The position numbers and the translations under genes are program-made. The notes below the pieces were generated by a model that was not told where the DNA came from, made no database searches, and worked only from the letters and a program-made list of their open reading frames with translations. Source: a virus. From it: 64,000 nt of DNA. Shown here piece after piece: positions 32,832 through 40,415 of this stretch. The stretch covers positions 104,528 through 168,527 of the IMG/VR virus record IMGVR_UViG_3300047444_000069, one strand, 5' to 3'. How positions within the stretch are numbered: position 1 is the stretch's first letter; each line of letters begins with the position of its first letter.

Positions 32832-33764
32832 ATGCCGAAGGGAGTTGCTAAATCTGGTCTGCGCATGACGAAACAACGTCTTGCTGCGTTTGAAATGACG
32901 AACCCGGAAGCTGCGCAAGCTTACCGCGAACAACAGGCCAAAAAGAATCCGCTGCATCTGGTCCAACTTTATGCCGACGATCTGGCGGAACAATTGATTC
33001 CGGTAGAGCGCACGGATGGAGAAATCGAAGAACGGTTGAATGACCTGTTCGAAGCGATGGACATCATGACGGAAGCAACGGCCCACGGTATGAATCGTTC
33101 GCTGATCATCAGCGGTCCCGCAGGTATCGGCAAGACGTTTGGTGTCGAAAAAGTTCTGGCAAACCTCGGCGCGAATTACCATGTGAAGCAAGTATCTGGC
33201 TTCATGCGCCTGACGGGTCTGTACCGTCTGTTCTACGAGAACCGTCACAAGAACTGCACTATCGTCTTTGATGATTCGGACTCGATCTTCGCAGACGAAG
33301 ACAAGCTGAACCTTCTGAAGAACGCAACGGACACCAAGGACGTGCGCAAGCTGTCGTGGGGTGCAGAGACGACGATGGAGACGGAGAATGGCCAAGCGAT
33401 TCCGCGTGAGTTCGCCTTCGAAGGCAACGTGATCTTCATCACCAACACGGACATGCAATCGATGGTGGATCGCGGTGGGCGTCTCTCGGAACACTTCGAA
33501 GCCCTGATCAGCCGGTCGCACTATCTGGCCGTGTCGATGCCCGAGAAGCAGGACTACATCGTGCGCATCAAGCAAGTGCTTCGTGGCGGTATGCTGCGCA
33601 ATCTGGGTTTCTCTGTGAATGACGAACAGATCATCGTCGGCTTCATGGAAGACAACGCAGAACGCCTTCGTGAACTGTCGCTTCGGATGGTCCTGAAGCT
33701 GGCACAACTGGCGAAGATGTCCCCGAAGTGGGAACGCCTCGCCGCTGCAACCTGCATGAAGTAA
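32832..33764 (+). CDS. AAA-type ATPase
   Basis: 310 residues, ribosome-binding site GGAAGGG. Walker A GPAGIGKT (95-102), Walker B TIVFDDSD, and a sensor-like FITNTD followed by RGGRLSEHFEALISRS with candidate arginine fingers. It is of phage AAA type and not a recognised T4 replication gene. It may remodel a protein or nucleoprotein complex. It has its own promoter and is followed by a dyad terminator. Confidence 0.8.
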   Translation: MPKGVAKSGLRMTKQRLAAFEMTNPEAAQAYREQQAKKNPLHLVQLYADDLAEQLIPVERTDGEIEERLNDLFEAMDIMTEATAHGMNRSLIISGPAGIGKTFGVEKVLANLGANYHVKQVSGFMRLTGLYRLFYENRHKNCTIVFDDSDSIFADEDKLNLLKNATDTKDVRKLSWGAETTMETENGQAIPREFAFEGNVIFITNTDMQSMVDRGGRLSEHFEALISRSHYLAVSMPEKQDYIVRIKQVLRGGMLRNLGFSVNDEQIIVGFMEDNAERLRELSLRMVLKLAQLAKMSPKWERLAAATCMK

Positions 33765-33789
33765 TAGGTTGCGTACAGCAAAACAACGA

Positions 33790-33836
33790 ATCCCCAAGTT
33801 TGTTATTGACAGACTTGGGGATTTTGCTTTATAATG
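33790..33836 (+). promoter_or_regulatory. Fused terminator and sigma70 promoter
   Basis: AATCCCCAAGT (33790-33800) and ACTTGGGGATT (33814-33824) form a perfect 11-bp stem, followed by TTGCTTT. In the same bases TTGACA (33807-33812) sits in the loop, and TATAAT (33831-33836) lies 18 bp downstream. The stem arm is the promoter spacer. Confidence 0.82.
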
Positions 33837-33865
33837 ACGTTTATGTTGATTAGGGAGATTTGCGC

Positions 33866-34108
33866 ATGTGGAATTTCAGCAGTGAGTCAGTCATCATCGG
33901 TGAAGGTGAGAACGCCAAGTTCTATGACGTGTCGTTTTGTAACGGTAAGGCTATCTCCGTGATGGTGTCGATGGATCGGCACTGGAAGTCCCGCGCGCAT
34001 TTTCGTACCGTCTGGCGTGATGATCGCAAACCCGGTAAGAAGGTTGTTGCGATCATCGCGGAAGCCAAGGCGAACATCGAGAAGCGAAAATCTGAGAAGA
34101 ACGAGTAG
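33866..34108 (+). CDS. Small protein, unknown
   Basis: 80 residues from the ATG at 33866, with GGGAG 8 nt upstream (a TTG two codons earlier is too close to the ribosome-binding site). The N-terminal half is beta-rich and the C-terminus is a Lys/Glu helix. First gene behind the fused terminator-promoter. Confidence 0.65.
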   Translation: MWNFSSESVIIGEGENAKFYDVSFCNGKAISVMVSMDRHWKSRAHFRTVWRDDRKPGKKVVAIIAEAKANIEKRKSEKNE

Positions 34109-34120
34109 AGAAACTAGAGA

Positions 34121-35062
34121 ATGTTTACATCGCAAGAACTGCAACAACTGAAGTCACTTCTGACAGAGAAGATTGACGATCTGGAAGTGGTACGGCGAGA
34201 CTTGAAAGGGTCCATTGCGTATTCGGTGAAGTACAAGAAGCCGTTCGTGGAAACTCGCCAGAAAGAAGTGGTCGATATTGTCAACGGCCATATCACGGAA
34301 GACTACAAAGAAGTCGCCAAGCTGGACAAGCGGCTGAAGAAGCTGCGCGAATTGCAGAAGTCGGTGAAGAACGCATTGGTCGAGAATACGGCGGCTAGTC
34401 GTTTCAATCGCGATCAAGATGAAGGTTGGGCTGACTACCATATTCCGGGCACGCCGAACCGCATCATCAATCCGGGTTTCGTGGTGCAAGAGCATAAACA
34501 AGGTTCACCGATCCCGGATCGTTGGGCTGTTGACCATAACGAATCAGTGTTCTGGCACAACCCGGACAGTCCGGTAAGGTCCGTCACCCTTCCATACGTC
34601 GAACAACCGGCTGTAGAAGCTTCTGATGTGTCCTCGAAGCCTTCGAATCCGAAGGACGCCATTGGGTCAGGCAAGCTTCCGATTCATCTGTGGCCGAACA
34701 CCGCAACCGCGATGGGCTGTATCGGGTTCCTGAACGGTGCGGCCAAATATGGGCGTTCTAACTTCCGGGCAATCGGTATCCGTGCATCGATCTATTACGA
34801 CGCCGCGAAGCGACATCTCGATGCGTGGTTCGAGTCAGAAGAAGTAGACCCAGATGACGGCGTTCCTCATTTGGCCGCTGCGCTTGCATGTATCGCTATC
34901 ATTGTCGATGCACAGGCCGCTGGTAAGCTTAACGATGATCGCGCATACCCCGGTGGCTATCGGAAGCTGGTAGACGAACTGACGCCCCTTGTGGCGCAAA
35001 TCAAGAAGCATCACGAAGCTAAGAATCCCAAGCACTACACAATCGCTGATGTTCAACACTGA
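34121..35062 (+). CDS. dATP/dGTP diphosphohydrolase-like protein with N-terminal coiled coil
   Basis: 313 residues. Residues about 170-290 (NPKDAIGSGKLPIHLWP, FLNGAAKYG, ASIYYDAAKRHLDAWF and PHLAAALACIAIIVDA) match the dGTP_diPhyd_N domain (formerly DUF5664), related to MazZ-type all-helical nucleotide pyrophosphohydrolases. Residues 1-90 are a charged coiled coil and 100-160 a Pro/Asn-rich linker, an unusual extension. It probably acts on purine dNTPs, shaping nucleotide pools. No PurZ-like gene is present in this window, so a base-substitution pathway is not shown. Confidence 0.7.
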   Translation: MFTSQELQQLKSLLTEKIDDLEVVRRDLKGSIAYSVKYKKPFVETRQKEVVDIVNGHITEDYKEVAKLDKRLKKLRELQKSVKNALVENTAASRFNRDQDEGWADYHIPGTPNRIINPGFVVQEHKQGSPIPDRWAVDHNESVFWHNPDSPVRSVTLPYVEQPAVEASDVSSKPSNPKDAIGSGKLPIHLWPNTATAMGCIGFLNGAAKYGRSNFRAIGIRASIYYDAAKRHLDAWFESEEVDPDDGVPHLAAALACIAIIVDAQAAGKLNDDRAYPGGYRKLVDELTPLVAQIKKHHEAKNPKHYTIADVQH

Positions 35063-35064
35063 CT

Positions 35065-35223
35065 GTCACATGGCACAAAGGCCGATGGATGGCCCAATTA
35101 CGCCTGAACAAGAAGACTCGGTTCATCGGATATTTCGATGACCCTAAAGAAGCACACGAAGCGTACTTGGCAAAGAAACACGAACTAAGTTTGCTTCCAG
35201 TTGACAATCCCAAATCTGTCTGA
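35065..35223 (+). pseudogene. AP2-domain remnant of an HNH homing endonuclease
   Basis: One frame reads VTWHKGRWMAQLRLNKKTRF then IGYFDDPKEAHEAYLAKKHE and a stop at 35223. This is a near-complete AP2 DNA-binding domain of the type found at the C-terminus of phage HNH endonucleases. An in-frame stop lies just upstream (35047), no HNH domain is present, and the first ATG is internal (35089). I read it as the decayed end of a mobile endonuclease whose tail now carries the gp45 promoter. A short expressed AP2 peptide is the alternative. Confidence 0.6.
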
Positions 35224-35229
35224 TAGAAT
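35201..35229 (+). promoter_or_regulatory. Sigma70 promoter for gp45 with CCCAAATCTG motif
   Basis: TTGACA (35201-35206), 17-bp spacer with CCCAAATCTG, TAGAAT (35224-35229). A 7-bp hairpin AGGTTGG/CCAACCT (35235-35256) follows in the leader of the clamp mRNA. Confidence 0.77.
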
Positions 35230-35284
35230 TCCCAAGGTTGGTCATCCGGCCAACCTACTTTGAGAAACATACGAAATACCAAAC

Positions 35285-35941
35285 ATGCAAATTTCCGCCG
35301 CAACACTCGCAACCCTGAAGAACTTCGCACAGATCAACACGAACATCCTCGTCCGTGAAGGTCAAGAACTGCGCACGATCAGCACCATGAAAGACATCTT
35401 CGCGGTCGCCAAGGTCGAAGAAACGTTCGAGAAGGAATTCGCGATCTATGACCTGACTTCCCTTCTCGCGCTGCTGACCCTGAGCGAGAACCAAGAAGTC
35501 GAATTCGGTGACCTGTCGCTGAAGATTTCGAAGGACAACGGCGAGTTCGAATACTACTACGCTGATCCGTCGATCATCGTGGCCCCGCCGAACAAGAACG
35601 TCACGGTCGATGAACACTTCGTCTTCAGCCTCACGAAAGAAGAACTGACGACCATCATCAAGGCCGCTGCGATCATCTCGGCCCCGACGATCAGCTTCAC
35701 GTCGAAGGACGGCAAGGTGACGCTTTCCGTGGGCGATCCGAAGACGGCTGCATCGAACAGCTTCAAGAAGGTTGTGGGCGAATCGGAGCACGACTTCAAC
35801 GTCCAGCTTGCGGTCGGCAACCTGAAGGTCATCCCGGACAACTATGAAGTCGTCCTGTCAAAAAAGAAGTTCGTCCACTTCCGCAACGAAGAACGCGGTC
35901 TGAAGTACTGGCTGGCGGCTGAACCGGCTTCCGTCATCTGA
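35285..35941 (+). CDS. 45: Sliding clamp gp45
   Basis: 218 residues (T4 gp45 has 228). The pattern ISAATLATLKNFAQINTNIL, FAIYDLTSLLALL and the C-terminal LKYWLAAEP is typical of gp45. It forms a trimeric clamp for gp43 and also activates late transcription with gp55. The leader hairpin and weak ribosome-binding site may allow RegA control, as known for T4 gene 45. Confidence 0.94.
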   Translation: MQISAATLATLKNFAQINTNILVREGQELRTISTMKDIFAVAKVEETFEKEFAIYDLTSLLALLTLSENQEVEFGDLSLKISKDNGEFEYYYADPSIIVAPPNKNVTVDEHFVFSLTKEELTTIIKAAAIISAPTISFTSKDGKVTLSVGDPKTAASNSFKKVVGESEHDFNVQLAVGNLKVIPDNYEVVLSKKKFVHFRNEERGLKYWLAAEPASVI

Positions 35942-36117
35942 TGGAACAGTTTATCGACGGTGCAGCTTGCCGTCTATTTGATGGAACCATGAAGTGGTGG
36001 CACGGCGACAAAGCCGACCGTCCAACATGGGACTCCATCACAGAAGAAATGCGTGACGTATATCGCCAATCGGCACGCGACCGTGAATTCTACGCGAGAC
36101 AAAATGAGCAACACTGA
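35941..36117 (+). CDS. Small protein between gp45 and gp44
   Basis: 58 residues; the start overlaps the gp45 stop (TGATG) and the end overlaps gp44. It contains KWWHGDKADRPTWDSITEEM and a basic helix. Its overlaps on both sides fit real translation. Function unknown. Confidence 0.6.
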   Translation: MEQFIDGAACRLFDGTMKWWHGDKADRPTWDSITEEMRDVYRQSARDREFYARQNEQH

Positions 36118-37042
36118 ACAATTCTTGTGGACGGAAAAATATCGCCCGCAAACCATCGAAGACTGCGTGATCCCGCAATACCTGAAGGACATCTTTCAGG
36201 AATTCGTTGAGCAAGGCCAAATCCCGCACATGATTCTGTCGGGTGGTCCGGGCGTCGGCAAGACCACGGTCGCCAAGGCGGTATGCAACGAACTGGATTG
36301 TGACTTCATCGTCATCAACGGTTCGTCGGAAAACGGCATCGACGTTCTGCGCACCAAGATCACCGCATTCGCATCTTCGGTATCCCTGAACGGTAAGCCC
36401 AAGGTTGTCATCATTGATGAAGCTGATGGTCTGAACCCGAACAGCATTCAACCGGCACTGCGCAACTTCCTCGAAGAATACTCGAAGAACTGTCGCTTCA
36501 TCTTCACGGCCAACTTCGCCAACAAGATCATCTCGCCGCTGCACTCGCGATGCAAGGTGATCGAGTTCAAGCTGACGAAGGAAGACCGTCCCGCGATGGC
36601 GTCGAAGTTCCTGAAGCGTATCGTCGGCATCCTCGAAGAAGAACAAGTAGAAGCAGATAAGAAGGTCATCTCGGCTGTTCTACTGAAGCACTTCCCCGAC
36701 TATCGCCGTGTCCTGAACGAACTTCAGGGCTATGCGAAGAAAGGTGCAATAGATGAAGGCATCCTCGCAACTGTTCAGGATTCCGACATCCGTGACCTTA
36801 TCGATTCGCTGAAGAAGAAAGACTTCAAGGCGATGCGTCAATGGGTCATGAATAACCAAGACAACGATCCGCAGCGTATCTTCCGTCAAGTGTTTGACGC
36901 GCTGATGGACATTGTGAATGAAGTACCCCAGATGGTCCTGATCGTGGCCGACTACAACTACAAGTCGTATTTTGTGGCTGACCAGACGATCAATAGCACG
37001 GCATGTTTCACTGAATTAATGGCATCCTTGACCTTCAAATAA
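36104..37042 (+). CDS. 44: Clamp loader large subunit gp44
   Basis: 312 residues from the ATG at 36104 (T4 gp44 has 319). Walker A GGPGVGKT (47-54), Walker B VIIDEADG, arginine finger in LHSRCKVIEF. With gp62 it opens and loads the gp45 clamp. The start lies within the preceding small gene; the upstream in-frame ATG is not favoured. Confidence 0.96.
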   Translation: MSNTEQFLWTEKYRPQTIEDCVIPQYLKDIFQEFVEQGQIPHMILSGGPGVGKTTVAKAVCNELDCDFIVINGSSENGIDVLRTKITAFASSVSLNGKPKVVIIDEADGLNPNSIQPALRNFLEEYSKNCRFIFTANFANKIISPLHSRCKVIEFKLTKEDRPAMASKFLKRIVGILEEEQVEADKKVISAVLLKHFPDYRRVLNELQGYAKKGAIDEGILATVQDSDIRDLIDSLKKKDFKAMRQWVMNNQDNDPQRIFRQVFDALMDIVNEVPQMVLIVADYNYKSYFVADQTINSTACFTELMASLTFK

Positions 37043-37045
37043 ATT

Positions 37046-37258
37046 ATGACAATATCATTCGAACACCTCACCTTCTGGTCGATCACTGGCTACATCGTAC
37101 TTGCTCTGTTTGCGCTGCTCTTTGCCCGCGTGATCTTCTCGGCCATCATCGGCTTTATCGCGGTCGCTGTCGGCGCTGTGGTCTATGCGATCTGCTTCAG
37201 TATCGATCTGATCACACAGCGCAAGTTCACCCGACCCAACCTTCGGAAGTTCCGCTAA
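37046..37258 (+). CDS. Small membrane protein
   Basis: 70 residues with one long or two closely spaced hydrophobic segments (about 10-55) and a basic C-terminus KFTRPNLRKFR expected to face the cytoplasm. Unknown function. The end overlaps the next start by one base. Confidence 0.7.
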   Translation: MTISFEHLTFWSITGYIVLALFALLFARVIFSAIIGFIAVAVGAVVYAICFSIDLITQRKFTRPNLRKFR

Positions 37259-37473
37259 TGTTAACGACCGCGAGCGTCGAGAAGACGACTACATATAAAC
37301 TCACCAAGGCCGACTTGGTGAAGCTGATCCTTCAAGAAGCCGGTGTCGATGCGTCTACCGGAACGGTCAGTGTGGTGTTCAACTGTACCGGTGGTGATGA
37401 CGTTTACAACCCCGGTGTGTGGACCCCGATGGACGTGACAAGCGCAACCATCACGGTGCGCGAGAAGTCGTAA
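37258..37473 (+). CDS. Small beta-rich protein, unknown
   Basis: 71 residues. The segment KADLVKLILQEAGVDASTGTV followed by TVREKS is a compact alpha-beta pattern common in small phage proteins. No function assigned. Last gene before the 37491 promoter. Confidence 0.65.
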   Translation: MLTTASVEKTTTYKLTKADLVKLILQEAGVDASTGTVSVVFNCTGGDDVYNPGVWTPMDVTSATITVREKS

Positions 37474-37482
37474 AAACAAACA

Positions 37483-37526
37483 TGTTCACATTGTATCGAA
37501 CTCCCAAATATGGTATAATGTGAACA
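37483..37526 (+). promoter_or_regulatory. Sigma70 promoter flanked by a perfect 10-bp inverted repeat
   Basis: TTGTAT (37491-37496), 17-bp spacer with CCCAAATATG, TATAAT (37514-37519). TGTTCACATT (37483-37492) and AATGTGAACA (37517-37526) are perfect inverted copies overlapping the -35 and -10 regions, as in a repressor operator. Confidence 0.65.
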
Positions 37527-37563
37527 TCACAACTTGATGATGTTTCCTCTGAGAACTACCGTA

Positions 37564-37725
37564 ATGAGCACTACCAAAACGAAGCGCAAGACCAACCAAG
37601 GCGATGACCTGTTTGACCAGATGGACGCCGAACTCCCCGACGACTATTCCGATCTGATGTTTGAAGGTCGTCAATTCGAAGGTCATGGCAAGCGCCGCAG
37701 CTACTTGGACGATGATGGCCGGTAG
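37564..37725 (+). CDS. Small acidic protein upstream of gp62
   Basis: 53 residues from the ATG at 37564. A basic N-terminus is followed by an acidic stretch (QGDDLFDQMDAELPDDYSDL). The 3' end overlaps gp62. Unknown function. Confidence 0.55.
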   Translation: MSTTKTKRKTNQGDDLFDQMDAELPDDYSDLMFEGRQFEGHGKRRSYLDDDGR

Positions 37726-38206
37726 GAAAAAGAAAACAGAACCGGTAGAAGCAGTATCCCTTGCAGGACTTCTGGGAATGGACGAGACGCCCGTTTCCGC
37801 CCCGGTAGAAGAAGCCAAGCCCACGAAGCTAAGTCCCTTTGACTTCATCGGCGCAATCACCTACAGCAAGGAACAACTGATCGTTGATGACGAGACAGAG
37901 AAGCAATACAACGCCTTCATCGTCAATCGCGGTCTGTCAAACTCGATGGATACGGTCATTTGGGCCAACGAGATGAACTCTCGTCCACACATCGACAAGA
38001 AACAACAGTTCGTTTTCCTGAGTAAGTCCATCCCCAAGCGCAAGCGATTTGACAAGTGGGCCAAGGCAGAGGAAATCGAAAATCTCGATCTGGTTATGGA
38101 GTACTACGGATACAGCAGAGACAAGGCAGAAGTGGCACTGAGTATCCTAACACCCGATCAACTGGAATACATTAGAAAGAAGCGCAATAAAGGCGGTAGA
38201 ACCTAG
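37712..38206 (+). CDS. 62: Clamp loader small subunit gp62
   Basis: 164 residues from the ATG pair at 37712/37715 (T4 gp62 has 187). Hallmarks include SPFDFIGAITYSK, FIVNRGLS, WANEMNSRPH, KRFDKWAK and YYGYSRDKAEVALSIL. It completes the 44/62 clamp loader. The first ~30 residues are a low-complexity extension. Confidence 0.9.
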   Translation: MMAGRKKKTEPVEAVSLAGLLGMDETPVSAPVEEAKPTKLSPFDFIGAITYSKEQLIVDDETEKQYNAFIVNRGLSNSMDTVIWANEMNSRPHIDKKQQFVFLSKSIPKRKRFDKWAKAEEIENLDLVMEYYGYSRDKAEVALSILTPDQLEYIRKKRNKGGRT

Positions 38207-38207
38207 C

Positions 38208-38642
38208 ATGACCCTGAATATCGAACTGAGTACCAACGGCCATATCGAATACACGCCGCTGGAAGTGACACTCAACAAGGAAGATGACTTCCTGAAGATT
38301 CGCGAAACCCTCACCCGCATCGGCGTGGCCGCGAAGAAAGAACAAAAGCTGTACCAGTCATGCCACATCCTGCACAAGCAAGGCCGTTACTACGTGGTCA
38401 GCTTTAAAGAGCTTTTCGCTCTTGATGGCAAAGACACCGAAATCACGGACAACGATCTGGAACGCCGCAACACCATTGCGAAGCTTCTGCAAGACTGGAA
38501 TCTGCTGCGCATCGTAGATCAAAGCATCCTAAATAACCTCGCACCGATGGCACAGATCAAAGTCATCGCGCACAAAGACAAACACGACTGGACTCTCGAA
38601 CCGAAGTACTCGATGCAGTCCTCTTACAAGAAGGCCGCATGA
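38208..38642 (+). CDS. regA: Translational repressor RegA
   Basis: 144 residues (T4 RegA has 122). The core is well conserved: EDDFLKIRETLTRIGVA, LYQSCHILHKQGRYYVVSFK, RRNTIAKLLQDW and a C-terminal KHDWTLEPKY. RegA binds start regions of early mRNAs, including those of clamp and loader genes, and stops their translation. It sits at the end of the 45-44-62 cluster as in T4. Confidence 0.94.
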   Translation: MTLNIELSTNGHIEYTPLEVTLNKEDDFLKIRETLTRIGVAAKKEQKLYQSCHILHKQGRYYVVSFKELFALDGKDTEITDNDLERRNTIAKLLQDWNLLRIVDQSILNNLAPMAQIKVIAHKDKHDWTLEPKYSMQSSYKKAA

Positions 38643-38881
38643 ACGCACATCCGAATCAGAACACGATCCAGATCGAAGCAGACACGTATAGCGAAGGCAA
38701 TCAGCCCTCGTATCACGTCGAGAACCGCAACGGCAACATCGTCGTCGTTGACGCCCTTGGAAGCGTTGTAGCAACGCTATCGAATGGCAAGAAGATGTCC
38801 TACACATCCGGCATCGAATCCAAGTTTCAACAGAAACGTCTTGACGCAATCAAGGCAAAGAAAGCAAAGCAATCCAAGTAA
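38639..38881 (+). CDS. Small basic protein after regA
   Basis: 80 residues, ATGA overlap. It has a beta-rich centre (NGNIVVVDALGSVVATL) and a very basic C-terminus (DAIKAKKAKQSK). Nucleic-acid binding is plausible but unproven. Confidence 0.65.
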   Translation: MNAHPNQNTIQIEADTYSEGNQPSYHVENRNGNIVVVDALGSVVATLSNGKKMSYTSGIESKFQQKRLDAIKAKKAKQSK

Positions 38882-38896
38882 ACGAAAGGTAGAGAA

Positions 38897-39271
38897 ATGA
38901 GCGACGTTCAAGCAGAAGTTCAAACCACACAAGAAGCTACGCAGCAACCCCTCGTCAACATCCTGAAGCTGGTGTCGGGCGAAGAAGTCATCACCCAGAT
39001 CGCAGTCGAAAAGCTGGAAAACGGTCAAGAACTGATCCATCTGGTCAACCCGTATGCTGTGGTTCGTCAGTTTGGCGAAGACGGTAAGGTCGGTATCGCC
39101 ATCGTCCCGCTGGCTGATCTGACGGCAAACGGTAGCGTGCAAGTCAGCACTTCGGCGGTCGTCTACACGGCTGTTCCGAACGACGAGTTCTTGCAGCATT
39201 ACAACGAGAAGGTGAATCCTCCGCTGATTCAGACGCCGCCCGAGAAGAAGCTAATCGTGCCGAACGCGTAA
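38897..39271 (+). CDS. Sm-like barrel protein
   Basis: 124 residues. NILKLVSGEEVITQIAVEKL, then LVNPYAVV and IAIVPL, is the Sm-like pattern seen in small proteins of many T4-like phages near replication genes. A Pro-rich C-terminus follows. The role is unknown; RNA or protein binding is possible. A terminator follows directly. Confidence 0.7.
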   Translation: MSDVQAEVQTTQEATQQPLVNILKLVSGEEVITQIAVEKLENGQELIHLVNPYAVVRQFGEDGKVGIAIVPLADLTANGSVQVSTSAVVYTAVPNDEFLQHYNEKVNPPLIQTPPEKKLIVPNA

Positions 39272-39277
39272 GAAATA

Positions 39278-39308
39278 AAAAAGGGGAACCAAACGGTTCC
39301 CCTTTTTG
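39278..39308. terminator. Bidirectional terminator after the replication cluster
   Basis: Perfect 13-bp stem AAAAAGGGGAACC/GGTTCCCCTTTTT with an AAAC loop. It serves both the regA unit and the convergent GIY-YIG gene. Confidence 0.92.
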
Positions 39309-39854
39309 TTACAGCTTGGCGCAGACGTATCCTTTGTGATGCGGTAGTTTACCCCGAGCAACTTGCGACATATGGCTAGGGTTAAGTCCGCGCAATTGAC
39401 AGTACACCGTCATGTTCTGAATGGTTTCGCTTGTTCCATCCGGTCCGGTCACTATCCATGACTTTGCGGAACGGGTATTACCCTTCAAGACATAAGACAT
39501 GCGAGACTTCGATTCCTCAGTATGGTTCAGTCCGACGAACCCGAATATCCTCTTGCCTGTGTCTGGGTCAATGTAATGCTTATTCAGGCACAGAGGGTTG
39601 TTTATGTTCTCTTTGATGGATCGTTGTTCAAACCAATACGCATCTTCGCCATTATCGAATTCTCTGACGATGGCCCAATCGAAGTTATCGAAACCCATCT
39701 CCGTGATGATGTCGGATGAAGTCTTGTATTCTGGTAGATCGATGTGGGAAGGTGTCTCATTCGCTTTCCTGTAGCCGATGTAGAACTGACCAGTTGACTT
39801 GTGGGAAAGACGATAGACGTAGGGCATCACCCTATCGGATGTATAAGTAGACAT
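39309..39854 (-). CDS. GIY-YIG homing endonuclease on the minus strand
   Basis: 181 residues. PYVYRLSHKS and QFYIGYRKAN form the GIY-YIG core; Glu in FEQRSIKEN completes it. A single NUMOD3-like repeat and a C-terminal helix-turn-helix region (MTVYCQLRGLNPSHMSQVAR) follow. A second Met at residue 10 could be the true start. It sits in reverse orientation after the replication cluster, as an independent mobile gene. Confidence 0.85.
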   Translation of the reverse strand: MSTYTSDRVMPYVYRLSHKSTGQFYIGYRKANETPSHIDLPEYKTSSDIITEMGFDNFDWAIVREFDNGEDAYWFEQRSIKENINNPLCLNKHYIDPDTGKRIFGFVGLNHTEESKSRMSYVLKGNTRSAKSWIVTGPDGTSETIQNMTVYCQLRGLNPSHMSQVARGKLPHHKGYVCAKL

Positions 39855-39879
39855 GCTGACGTAGACCTTTTACGTTAGT

Positions 39880-39914
39880 GCCGGTGGACGTTGGCGCGTC
39901 GCGACCGGCTTTTT
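39880..39914 (+). terminator. Hairpin with T-tail downstream of the minus-strand endonuclease start
   Basis: GCCGGT...ACCGGC with inner GACG/CGTC pairing, followed by TTTTT on the + strand. No + strand gene ends just upstream, so it may be a leftover of the region before the endonuclease inserted. Confidence 0.55.
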
Positions 39915-39955
39915 CATTTGTGGTCTACTATTTAGTAAATTCCCAACTTTGAGTA

Positions 39956-39984
39956 TTGACAAACGCGGGTTCGATGTGTATAGT
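39956..39984 (+). promoter_or_regulatory. Sigma70 promoter upstream of the 40013 gene
   Basis: TTGACA (39956-39961), 17-bp spacer, TATAGT (39979-39984). CCCAACTTTGAG lies just upstream of the -35. Confidence 0.75.
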
Positions 39985-40012
39985 GGCGGAAATTCTTACC
40001 GAGGGCCATAAC

Positions 40013-40315
40013 ATGAAAATGACGAAAGAGCAATACCAACAATTGAAAGATGATGTGAACGCCGTGGCACTGCATTGCCGCCTGTCCCGCCGTCCGACGA
40101 CCTCGATGGCAGTACTCTGGATGATCGTGCATGAAATCAACGCACAGCGGTCCTACTCGGACGATCATCCCCGCTGGCAGAAGATTGGGCGGGTTCTCCC
40201 GGCCTCGCATGTGAAGACCAAAAGCTGGATCAGTGACCTCTACGATTCGGGCCTGAGTGATCTTCATATCAAAACGGCGCTTCAGCGGATCGCGAGTGAG
40301 TGGCACTGGAACTAG
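40013..40315 (+). CDS. Small helical protein, unknown
   Basis: 100 residues from the ATG at 40013, following GAGGGCC. It is helical, with a DNA-binding-like C-terminal segment (SDLHIKTALQRIASEW). First gene of an early unit; function unknown. Confidence 0.6.
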   Translation: MKMTKEQYQQLKDDVNAVALHCRLSRRPTTSMAVLWMIVHEINAQRSYSDDHPRWQKIGRVLPASHVKTKSWISDLYDSGLSDLHIKTALQRIASEWHWN

Positions 40316-40331
40316 ATGTCGAAGAAAAGAT

Positions 40332-40382
40332 GAACAGGTTTGGTAGAAAGTTGTTGACGAACCCAAACCTGTTCGATAATAT
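40332..40382 (+). promoter_or_regulatory. Promoter inside a perfect 12-bp inverted repeat
   Basis: GAACAGGTTTGG (40332-40343) and CCAAACCTGTTC (40363-40374) flank TTGACG (40354-40359). The -10 is TAATAT (40377-40382, 17-bp spacer) or GATAAT (40375-40380). The right arm is the recurrent CCCAAACCTG spacer motif. Confidence 0.72.
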
Positions 40383-40415
40383 ACACACATCGACAACAAA
40401 CACGGAGCGAACCAC

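Noticed and set aside
32757-33797. 346-codon minus-strand frame opposite the AAA ATPase
   Set aside because: It spans a promoter and terminator of the + strand and has no motifs; a shadow frame.
34121-35062. 2-aminoadenine (Z-genome) pathway
   Set aside because: Only the diphosphohydrolase-like domain is present; no PurZ-like or DatZ-like gene is visible in the window, and the polymerase is T4 gp43-type.
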